DNA from: Antrodiella citrinella
Lineage: Eukaryota > Basidiomycota > Agaricomycetes > Polyporales > Steccherinaceae
Reading direction: 5' to 3'
Assembly: GCA_004802725.1 (NCBI GenBank)
Contig: SGPM01000323.1
Span: forward strand, 1-30,551
Length of the DNA stretch: 30,551 bases
A program made the translations under genes and the position numbers. Shown here one piece after another: positions 19,848 to 28,890 of this stretch. The notes beneath the pieces are model-generated. The model did no database searches and was not told the origin of the DNA. It was given only the letters and a program-made list of their open reading frames with translations. Position 1 is the stretch's first letter. Each line of letters opens with the position of its first letter.

Positions 19848-21721
19848 TCATCTCGCCCTNTTCCGAATAGCAGCNACACCCAAACTCGCAATCGACGTCG
19901 CGAGCGCACACGACCCCACGAACAGCTCGACCCCTCCGAACCCGAACTTCCCGTACCTGTCGTTCGACGTGAACTTGTGCGTCTTGCCTGCCTCGAGGAG
20001 CACGCCTGAGAGGATGGGCCCTATGACGGCTGCGATGCCTTTCATGAGGGCGAAGCACGTGAAGGTCATGGTGGCTTGTTCGGGGTTGCGGCCTGCTGAG
20101 TCGGAGGCGGCGGCGGGCCATACCGATGAGAACCCTCCGCTCTGTCGGGACAAACAAGGCAGTCNGCGCAGTACAAGTTGAGATTGAGAGATGGAANACT
20201 CACCAGACCACCGAAGATGATTGCGAAAGTGAACACTGCTGCGAGTGTGTCCGCGAACCCCCACAGGAGGAATGCAGCCAACGAACTTCCCAACGCACTC
20301 GCGAACATGATCCACGGGTACGGGAACCGGTCGGTCAGATGCCCGACTAAGATCTGACCCACCACGCCGGAAGCGTTGAATAGCGAAAGGACGATAGTGG
20401 CGGAAAGCGGAGACGAGATCGAGGTGGTGAACATGGCAATATACAAAGACACGGGGAAATACGAGAGCGCTTGGAATACAGTCGTCGTAGCCTGAGTCAA
20501 GCAGATTCAGCAGCCACACCAGAATGTGAATCAAGATGAAAGGAACGTACGACAGACCAGAACACGCCACGTTTGACGAAATGCATCTGCGGCGGGATGA
20601 ACCTCGGTCGAGCTTGCCCAGGACGCAACTTGGGTACGGGCGTGCGGTGGTTGACTGCGAGAAGCGCGAGGCCGGCGATGACAGCCATCGTCATTGCCCA
20701 GATACGCAACGTCCATCGGAACCCGACACTACCAAGTAGTGCGTTGACGATGAGCGGGAAGAGAAAGCCTACGAGATTAGCAGCGCGTTAGTCGAGTGAG
20801 TGGGCACACGGTAGAGCAATATCTTGATCACCTCCTACACCACTCCCAGCAAAGATGATCCCTGCCGCAAGCCCTCGTCGTTGGGTGAACCACTCAGAGA
20901 GGAGAGGGATAACAGGCATGTACAGCATGCCACCGCCAATCCCAAATCCAACACCTTGCAACAGTAGCAAAGCCCACACTGTACTCACGAAGCTGGACAG
21001 GAACAAGCAGCTGGTGCTTATCACTAGTCCGGCCCACATGGTCTGCTTGAGCATGTCGGGGTATCTGCCGAAGAAGAGGGAGAGGAGAAGACCCTGTACG
21101 CGAGAAGTGGGTTTTTAATCCTGCTTGTGAATATATATCGGATGAGCCTACCTCTCCGTATTGAATGGCGAGTGCCGTCGTGCCCACTGCTGCGATAGCC
21201 ACAGACGAGGACTGGTTGTATGGCGGATGCGAGGTATAATAATCTGTCAGTGCAGGCAACAATCGTCCATAAGCTTCACATCCTCTTGACATCCAAGTTA
21301 CATGCAACAAGAAGTGGTACCTTGGAAGATACCATAACTATAACCAATCCCACCATCAGCTTCTCTGGCCACATACACATGCAGCATTTAAAGATAGCGC
21401 GCACCTGAACCCGAAGCCCCAAACGATAGTCTCCAAGATGAACGCACAAAAACAGAACGTCCACGCTTTGCTCCCCCCGTCGATCGGCGCGAGCGACTGT
21501 ACGTTCACGTCAAGCCCTGCCTGCAACCCTCCAAGCTCTTCCAGACGGACGGAATTCTGGTTTTCCACCTGCGAGCCTGAGTCGTCCCCCGCCGCAGTAT
21601 GCTCACCACGATGCTGGTTTTGGTTTGAATTCGAGTGGGTGAACGAGTTCAAGCTGGACCAGACTTGGGTTTCGCGATCGGAGCTTTTACTGGGCATCGG
21701 AGACATCTCGACGCTTTCCAT
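19848..21721 (-). CDS. MFS transporter, monocarboxylate-transporter type
   Basis: Seven exons: 21721-21405, 21337-21321, 21243-21152, 21093-20832, 20768-20551, 20491-20204, 20141-19848, giving 495 residues. A hydrophilic N-terminal tail of about 80 residues precedes 12 expected membrane helices. Family signs are DGGSKAWTF and WGFGFSYGIFQDYYTSHPPY in helix 1, GIGGGMLYMPVIPLLSEWF, TQRRGLAAGIIFAGSGVGG after helix 4, LSLFNASGVVGQILVGHLTD, and PAAASDSAG in the second half. The pattern fits SLC16-like/MCH fungal transporters. The substrate cannot be read from sequence. Exon 2 is only 17 nt (S-Y-G-I-F-Q). An in-frame ATG at 21721 in GCCATGG context was chosen. N bases occur at two exonic and two intronic sites. 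Confidence 0.9.
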
Positions 21722-22123
21722 GGCTGCTGTGAGGATCAGGACACCTAGCAAAGCGAGACATGTACTACAGCGTCTTTGAGGAACAGAGATAGAACATGCA
21801 CGGCCGCGCGTGGGGGTGAGGGAGAAAGAGGCGGATAATATTGTGGGTGCTTATATGTATAACTACATCAAAAACCTTATGATAGCATTACAGTCAACAG
21901 AATTTCAGAGGATGAAACAATTCTTCGGACATGGCACCGCACGTTGTGGACAAACACATCCATACCATGACACAGAACCATGGTATCAATCCTTCCAAGA
22001 CATAGCATTACAATGGCGAGAGCAGGTGAGGAGAGGGAGGGGTATACAGTCCGGAAAGTCTACATCAATGACACTCATGAGCATATCAGATGAAGAGAGG
22101 TATTGAACAACGTACCGACTAGC
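21722..22123. other. Intergenic: MFS gene promoter
   Basis: About 400 bp between the MFS start and the stop of the small membrane protein gene (both minus). A 98-codon plus-strand frame (21810-22106) exists but has no recognisable domain and lies across the promoter. I do not call it. Confidence 0.6.
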
Positions 22124-22482
22124 TCACGCCTGTTTCTTCCCTTTCCCAACAGCAACTCCCTGCCGTTGGATATACCAATACGCCGCCCCACCAATAACGA
22201 TGATCGCGAAGAAATTCGCTAGAACACGCCAAACACCATTAGCACCTCACAACACACACATGCACGGGACAAACACTCACTAAGGACGAACCCGGTAATC
22301 CCCTGAGTAAGATCCACCGCCAACTGCAACACCGCACGGAAGAGGTGCACGACGGCAGTGACGAGCTCCTGCCCGAGTGCGAGTATCGTCTGGAACACCG
22401 CGAATACAGCGTTGACGATCACCGAGCCAATGGAGATGAGAGCTTTGAAGAAGTCGTAGAACGCAGCTTGGACGGAAGGCAT
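22124..22482 (-). CDS. Small membrane protein of unknown function
   Basis: Two exons (22482-22281, 22218-22124) join cleanly (GTGAGT to TTCTAG, 62-nt intron) to encode 98 residues. The first ~67 residues are almost free of charge and amphipathic or hydrophobic (FYDFFKALISIGSVIVNAV, then FQTILALGQELVTAVVHLF). The second exon encodes one membrane segment (NFFAIIVIGGAAYWYIQRQ) and a lysine-rich tail ending GKGKKQA. No signal peptide, cysteine pattern or known domain was seen. It lies in tandem with the genes on both sides. A membrane or lipid-droplet surface role is only a guess. The splice-consistent join across the hydrophobic segment argues that it is a real gene. Confidence 0.72.
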
Positions 22483-22833
22483 GGCTGTTATAGTATAGAG
22501 AGTAGAGGGGTTTAGTCAGTTCGACACTCCATTCCTCTTTATACCTTCGCCACATACGCCATGGTGCCAATGAGCGAAAGTATGAAGGCCATGACGTCAC
22601 ATCCTGGGGTAAGACGGTGAGAACATATTACTGCATTGGGTACGCGGTCAATATTCGTTAACACATAGGGTGACGACTCCAAGAGAGGTCCGCATCAATA
22701 TTCTAAGGACCACACCACACCACACAGCGCGAGCACAATAAAGAGATGACATTTCTGGAGGGGGCGGAGGGAGGACGAGAGAAAAAACACAGTTGAGGTG
22801 GCGAGACAGGTATAACACGCACAAGCACACCCT
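22483..22833. other. Intergenic: small gene promoter and Pom33 3' end
   Basis: About 350 bp between two minus-strand genes. A long minus-strand open frame crosses from here into the Pom33 gene, but it conflicts with that gene's exon structure. No repeat or RNA gene was seen. Confidence 0.65.
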
Positions 22834-24012
22834 TTACTGCGCTCGAGCACCAGCAGCAGCAGCAGCGGGTTGCTGCGGGACGAGGGTGCTTCCAGCCCAG
22901 CGGGACAAGATCATCGTGAACTTGTCCCAAATCGTCACCGCGACTGGCGGGGTACCAGGCTTGCGCACGTAGCCGTCGACGTACCCATGCACGACCGAGA
23001 TGGCCGTACGCGTGAACAAAGACTGGTAGTACCGCTGGCGGAGGAAGTGGGCGTAGATAATCGGGGAGATGAGCGAGTTTTGTAACGTGAGGGCACCGAG
23101 AAGCACGCGGAACATGATCGCGAGTTCGATGAACGCGACGATCTTCATGGCAGAGTCGTAGTTCGCTGTGGGGGATGCACATGTCAGCGGGGCGAAAACC
23201 AGTAAAGCAGGTCTTTGACGTACACTTGACCCAGACCTGGAGCCTCTTAGCAAATGGATGAGGTGTAGGCTGGCCGCCAGCGGTCGCAGGCGGGCCAGGG
23301 GGAAGGAATTGAGGCATTAAGGTCGTGCGGGCAAACGTGAGTGCGTGGAATAGCGAGAAAATAGCGTATGGCAAGAGTGCAACTGCGCGTGAGGCGGCAA
23401 ACGTGAGGACACGTTTACAAGTCCAAACGAGATCAACGTACTGGCTATCGGCTTCGAGGACCACCAAAAGATGGCGACAATGAAATATTGTACATTCTGT
23501 CATGAATGGATCAGTCCAAGCTCTGTCGGTAGTCGTCGTGAATGCGCACCTCATCCGTGATTGCCTTCCTGGCCCAAGCGAGGTTGGGTTGAGGGGTCTA
23601 TGTTCCAGTCAGCAATCTTTCTCTTTCAAGTCCGACGAGATGACCATACCCCAAGGGATTTTCTGTAACCAGAACGTCAGTACAGACCACCAGACCATTC
23701 AAGAACGTGAAACGTACTGGCAAACGATGGCATAGCTCATGAGCGCTCCCGTGAAGCTCACTACGTGTCATACACCCTTCAGCGACAGTCCACACTCTGT
23801 CGAACAGCAGCTCGCACCTTTGTACCACCAAGGGGAAGGACCTCTGAACAGAGCCCACGCCATGAAATAGCGGAGAGACGAGAGCAACAAGATGAAGTGG
23901 CCCAAGGCCCATAGATAGTGCTGCAAGCTCCTTTAGCATTCCAGCTCATCACACACACCCGCGGATCCGCTAGGGCAAGAGAGGAGAATGTGCCTACCTG
24001 TGTCGTCGCCAT
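22834..24012 (-). CDS. POM33: Pom33/TMEM33 family nuclear-pore/ER membrane protein
   Basis: Eight exons: 24012-23998, 23920-23818, 23760-23718, 23662-23650, 23597-23550, 23496-23442, 23382-23224, 23165-22834, giving 255 residues. Hydrophobic segments include LWALGHFILLLSSLRYF, VSFTGALMSYAIV, VQYFIVAIFWW and LLPYAIFSLFHALTF. The joined motif GTPQPNLAWARKAITDE-NVQYF is typical of fission yeast Tts1 and related proteins. An ANYD/SNYDSAMKIVAFIE segment and a long C-terminal domain with AHFLRQRYYQS follow. Known relatives shape ER tubules and help place nuclear pores. Two coding exons are very short: exon 1 is 15 nt, exon 4 is 13 nt. The tail is Ala/Gln-rich. The start is fixed by the short first exon MATTQ, which is the least certain part. 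Confidence 0.87.
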
Positions 24013-24316
24013 TGTGAGCAGTCGCACCTGCGGATGAGAGTAAAAGTGAGAAGTCGAAGGGAAAACTTGATAGCGCTGTCTGTTCTCGTGGTCCTCGGTG
24101 GTGATACTGGGTTGTGACGTACGCATGTTTTCAGTTTAGGGCAGGTTTGGAGGCACGTGCTGCGGCTCTTTCCTTGAGGCCTCTCATTCCTAAAGTAAAG
24201 ATGAACGAATGCAATTGACGAGAGAAACATACAGTAAACCTAAGACAACACGAGGAAGAAGCACATAGCAGAATCCCTCTACATTACACGACCAAAGAGA
24301 GATTCAAACAAAAGAG
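24013..24316. other. Intergenic: Pom33 promoter and HAS1 3' end
   Basis: About 300 bp between the Pom33 start and the HAS1 stop, both minus. No gene, repeat or defined site was seen. Confidence 0.6.
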
Positions 24317-26315
24317 TCATTGACTCCATTGAGGCCCTCCGGACGTTTTCATCCGCTTACGCTCAGCACCCTTCTTATACTTGTCCTTCTCAATCTGCTT
24401 CTTCCCCCCTGCTATGTCTTTCCGTCTGTCCTTCCCACCAGACCGCGCACCTCCCACAACCCGCCCCGATCGAGTCTCCTGCTGGTCGTTTTGCTCCTCC
24501 TCCTCCTCGACCTTGTCGACCGCATCGATCTCCTCCCACTCCTCGTTGTCCTCCTTCTCCTCGTCTGTTCGTCGGCGTTTCTGCCCACTACCGCCGCTAC
24601 CGTTACCGTCTGGTCTGCCGTTCCCGCCGCCGACTTTGAGGTTGACGCGGGGAGGGACGGGGAACCCGAAGGATTTGCCAACTTTGGTCAGATCGAGCTT
24701 GTTGACGTCGTAGATCTTCTTCAGCGAATACGAGGCGTAAGCTTGGAGGTATGCCCGGTAGCCATCTCGCGCGACTTGATACAGCGAGTAATTTTTCTGG
24801 AGCAAATGTTCCAACTACAAGAAGGGATCAGGCGCGGCTCAACAACAACGACAAACAGTCAAGCGTAAACGTACCTGCGACTGAACGTTCGACACCTTAT
24901 TCTCAGGGAACGTATACTCGTTCAACGGCACTTTCGCATCCTTCAAATACCGCAAGAACCCAAGCTCGCTCGGGAGCAAGAACATCAGACTCTTGCCCAC
25001 TTTCCCCGCACGCGCTGTCCGGCCTACACGGTGGATGTAGTCGCGGGGGTCGTCTGGGGGGTCGTACTGGACGATCCAGTCTACCCGGGGAATGTCGAGA
25101 CCTCGCGCAGAGACATCTGTGCTGAGGAGGATACCGGCTTCTGCGTTGCAGAACTCGAAGAAGGTGGTGGTCCGCTTTTGTTGTTTTTGTTGACCCTAAA
25201 CCTCGATCGTCAGACAAAAACGTCCGTGAGATTGGAAGAAGAGATCTTACATGCAGACACAGTACCGGGATATCAATGAAGTTCAACAAGTCGTGGTGAT
25301 ACGCCGTGGACTTGCAGCTGGAGAAGAACACGACGATCTTCTTTTTGAGGTTCTTCTTGAGGAAGGAGAAGAGCAAGAGGAATCTCCGGTCCGATTCACA
25401 GACGACGTAGCCTTGCGAGAGCGTGTTCACCGTGCTGGTGATTTGTTCTTTTTCCACATCGACGTATACAGGCCCTTGCTTTAATGATATCCGGGCGAGA
25501 TCTGCGACTTTTGTTGTCTGTGTCGCCGAGAAGAGCATCGTTTGTCGTTCGTCTGGTAGAAGTATTAGATTGGTCGAGCGTCGGCGATTGAGCAAGGAAC
25601 GCACCTTTCGGCAGAATATTGATTATACGCTTCATCTCCTCCTCGAACCCAACTTCCAATATCCGATCCGCTTCGTCAATGATCAGCGTCTTGAGATTCC
25701 GGAAGACAAATCCAGGCGTGTTCTACGATGTTCAAATCTCAAATTGAGTATTCCAGAAGTAATGCTGATCGCTACTCACTTCAAGGTGATCCAGTAACCG
25801 TCCTGGAGTCGCCACGATCAAGTTTACTCCCTTCTGCAACTTCTCAGCCTCTGCTCTGCGGTTCGCACCACCCATGACGATGCCGAACGTTTGTGAATGG
25901 TGGGCCATGAGTTCTTTGGCCACACCGAAGATCTGGAGCGCAAGCTCTCTTGTCGGAGAGACGATGACAACGCCCGTACCTATTCCAATAATATTCAGCA
26001 TATGTCTTGTACAATACTAACAGAAGTGAACGACGCACCATTCCGAGGCTTGAAGTTTGCCGTCCGCAGATTCTCGACCGCCGGAATGAGGAAAGCGAGC
26101 GTTTTGCCCGAGCCTGTCCGTGCAGCACCCAAGATATCTTTCCCCGTCAGCCCCACAGGTATCGACTCCTCCTGTATGGGAGTCATAGTAGAGAACCCCA
26201 TCTCCTTGAGCGCACTGAGGGTCTGCTCGGATAGGTTCACACTGGAGAACGGTTTCCGGCCTGAGACGTTTGGGTCTGCTACCGGCGTCGGTGCGGCGAC
26301 TTCTTCAGAAGCCAT
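24317..26315 (-). CDS. HAS1: DEAD-box RNA helicase HAS1 (DDX18)
   Basis: Six exons: 26315-26039, 25979-25780, 25722-25605, 25552-25251, 25195-24875, 24814-24317, giving 571 residues. All helicase motifs are visible: Q motif ([10 protein letters not shown]), I (AARTGSGKT, 64-72), Ia (PTRELALQ), Ib (TPGRLLD), II (DEAD, 175-178), III (SAT, 207-209), IV (VVFFSSC), V ([12 protein letters not shown]) and VI (HRVGRTAR, 354-361). HAS1-specific features are [14 protein letters not shown] [34 protein letters not shown] and the late [14 protein letters not shown] block. The tail is lysine-rich and acidic. Known role: release of U14 snoRNA and maturation of both ribosomal subunits in the nucleolus. It is divergent from PTH2. 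Confidence 0.97.
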
Positions 26316-26567
26316 GGTAAGTTGTGTGCGGGTTTCAAGTGTAGATGACGGTGTTGTAGGGTGTATGGGGAGAGGAAGGGGAAATAGAGACCTGAGGGTA
26401 CGATTATGAGGGAAGAATGTCGGCTATGAAAAGTTATGAAAGGGTGCGGCTATTGGTTCGGCATCTTCCGGATATCTCTCTTCCAGCTTCGTCCCCATGG
26501 CGTACACATCTTCGCAAAGTTCGTCAGTGACTTTCTTTCTGAATATATATTGTGTTGCAGTTTTCTG
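26316..26567. promoter_or_regulatory. Divergent promoter between HAS1 and PTH2
   Basis: Only 252 bp separate the two start codons, so the promoters of both genes must overlap or abut. A possible 5' leader intron of PTH2 could end at the TTGCAG at 26555-26560. No clear element such as a TATA box was identified. Confidence 0.6.
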
Positions 26568-27464
26568 ATGTTGCTGGTAGTTGCTCAGCTTGTTGCGTTG
26601 GTTGCCGCGTCTTTGGGCGTAGGCTACACGCTCGGCGCGAGGTCACTGCGCTCAGCTCAGGTAAAGACTGAGCCCTCGAAATCAGAAAAGATACCGGAGG
26701 AACCGCCAGTGGTAGAAGAATCTGAGTCGGAGGATGAGGATGAGGACGAAGAAGCCGCGGATGGGGACCTCTCGAACGTCAAGGCGGGCTTCTTTGAGGA
26801 ATGCAAGCTGGTACGTGATTTGTTGGGGTAGTCTATTCGGTTTCAGAAGAGTACGCATAGGTTCTCGTCGTGCGCTCAGATTTGAAGATGACCACGGGAA
26901 AGATTGCTGCACAGTAAGTTTACGTGTTCACATAAGTCATGAATTGGCATGCTAAGCGGGTGTACAGATGCGGGTAAGCCCTGTCGTGTGATATAGTTCT
27001 GCGGCGTAGGGAGCTTATGGTTTGAGCAGACACGCCACACTTGCATGTTACAAGGCGTTGTCGAAAGCTAACCCGCAGGTACGAGTCATTGGTAGACTTC
27101 AGACATACCATGCTGCTAACACTGGTCTACACAAGCTGCTCGCGCACTGGGAACGCACAGGGTATGCAAGACTGTTGACATGACGGGAACTGGTACTGAA
27201 GTCGCATGTAGGCAAGCGAAGATTGCACTGAAAGTCGGATCTGAAGATGAGCTGCTAGAGCTGGAGGCGATCGCGAAGAGCCTGAAACTGTGCGCGCGCT
27301 CTATTCAAGATGCAGGACGGACACAGATTGCAGCTGGATCTCGTACTGTGCTTGGGATTGGCCCTGGTTAGTGGGTTGTGTGCTGTGTGTGCCGTGAAAT
27401 TGACGTTTGTACAGCGCCCGTGAAGCTGATGAACGAGGTGACGGGGAGGCTACGGTTGTTGTAA
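26568..27464 (+). CDS. PTH2: Peptidyl-tRNA hydrolase 2 (PTH2), membrane-anchored
   Basis: Seven exons: 26568-26810, 26861-26913, 26968-26973, 27030-27078, 27136-27161, 27212-27366, 27415-27464, giving 193 residues. The N terminus is a membrane anchor (LVVAQLVALVAASLGVGYTL). An acidic linker follows (ESESEDEDEDEEAADGD), then the Pth2 catalytic fold from about residue 78: CKLVLVVRSDLKMTTGKIAA, QCGHATLACYKAL, HWERTGQAKIALKV, IQDAGRTQIAAGS, TVLGIGPAPV and GRLRLL at the end. Known role: hydrolysis of peptidyl-tRNA released from ribosomes; in yeast it is on the mitochondrial outer membrane. Exon 3 is only 6 nt and supplies the Cys of QCGHA. The first ATG of the open frame is used. Confidence 0.95.
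26968..26973 (+). other. Six-nucleotide microexon of PTH2
   Basis: ATGCGG sits between TGTACAG and GTAAGC. It completes CA to Gln, supplies TGC (Cys) and starts GGA (Gly). It thus restores the invariant QCGHA block that joins exons 2 and 4. The flanking introns are 54 and 56 nt. Confidence 0.85.
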
Positions 27465-27631
27465 GCAGTCGATAGCGCGCGTGACGTCATGGCAATGTTA
27501 GATAAGATGAGAACTAGTTACGCATTTTGAACCACTCTATCCATGGCGTCCACAGTCTTTGCATGAACACTTTATAGTACGCATCTCTTTCCCTGTCCAC
27601 TCCCTCACTTTCCCATATCCTCAATAACAAC

Positions 27632-28561
27632 ATGGCTAGCATCGCCCTCGTTCGAGCATATCAACAGTCCTTTGAGTCCCATCCCTATGGCACTCTCGCC
27701 TTCACAAACGGCGCCCTGAACGCCCTTGGAGACGTCGTTGCGCAGACAGTCCAGATCTCAGTACCTTTCCGCTTTTCTCGTCTGCCTCATGTGCAATTCA
27801 TTTATATTCCCACCGCAGGATCATCTCCGGCAACCACACGAGATTCGTCCGGATTTTGACTTTCTGCGTACAGCTCGTTTCTTCGCTTTCGGGTTTGGCA
27901 TCGGTGAGCCCTTCTCGTTTCTCCGGTTGCACTGTTTGTAGCCTAAACGTAATACAGGTCCGTTGATTGGACGGTGGAACTTTTTCCTTGAACGTCACTT
28001 TCCACTGAGGTTTATCGGAGGCAACAAGTCTGGCAAAGTCAGTCTGAGGGCTTTGTCGAAGAGGGTTGCGGCAGACCAGCTCGTTATGGCACCTATCGGC
28101 GTACGTCTCTCTCTCTTCTGTTGCCAGATGCTCTCGTGCTCACAGACTCCTGTGTTCTTAGCTTACATTATTCTTGGGCTCTATGGGTATAATGGAAGGT
28201 CGGGATGGGAATCATATCAAGGAAAAGTTCAAGGACTTGTATGCACCCTTGATCACGGCCAATTGGCAGGTATGGCCTGTAGCACAGGTGCGTCTTTTTG
28301 AAATGTCTCTTCCACGACTTTCGTACTCATGCCCTATTTGACTCAGCTCATCAACTTCCGCTATATGCCTCTGGCCTACCGAGTCCCCTTCCAATCCACA
28401 TGCGGTGTCTTCTGGACACTGTACTTGTCCATGCAAAACTCTAGGTACGTGCTGCCGTTGTCCTCTTCGCTACCAATTGCTCATTTAGGACCACGCTTTA
28501 CAGAGAGGCTTCAAAACAGGATTACAGTGATGCCATGCAACGGACTCTCCGTAACGAGTGA
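27632..28561 (+). CDS. Mpv17/PMP22 family membrane protein
   Basis: Six exons: 27632-27760, 27819-27903, 27958-28100, 28162-28287, 28347-28444, 28489-28561, giving 217 residues. Family blocks appear in order: SHPYGTLAFTNGALNALGDV, DFDFLRTARFFAFGFGIGP, HFPLRF, AADQLVMAPIG, then the C-terminal WQ-VWPVAQ-LINFRYMPLAY-RVPFQ segment that defines Mpv17/PMP22 proteins. Four membrane helices are expected. Known relatives sit in the inner mitochondrial or peroxisomal membrane and include yeast Sym1. I cannot assign the compartment. Extending exon 4 to 28287 restores the VWPVAQ motif. The last intron (44 nt) is the shortest in the window. Only 167 bp separate it from PTH2, in the same direction. Confidence 0.95.
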
Positions 28562-28890
28562 TCGCCTCAACCCTCCACATCAAACAATGTTGTTGTCCGC
28601 GTAGAGCCTTCCCCTCACCTCCTGTAGCAGTAGCCAACCCCGATACTCCGAGGGACTTTGCAGCTTATACTTTCTTCTCTCCTTCTCTTACTACAATGGC
28701 TAATATTAGGCCATTCGACCCGATTATTGTGGTCATTCTAGTATGGTACTCACACACGCCGTCGTACCGAAACGTGTACATAGAAATCGTAGCATACATT
28801 CATCTCAATGCCAAGCAGACTGAGTATATATCTGTCTGATACATCACTACGACATATACATACACGAGCGTACAGTGACAACATGACACC
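28562..28890. other. Convergent 3' intergenic region
   Basis: About 330 bp between the stop codons of the Mpv17-family gene (plus) and UTP4 (minus). It holds both 3' untranslated regions. I see no other feature. Confidence 0.65.

Noticed and set aside
21810..22106. 98-codon plus-strand frame
   Set aside because: No domain, no continuation by splicing, and it lies across the promoter of the MFS gene.
22703..23554. 283-codon open frame on the minus strand
   Set aside because: It reads introns of the Pom33-family gene and runs past that gene's stop. Only its stretch inside exon 7 is the true frame.
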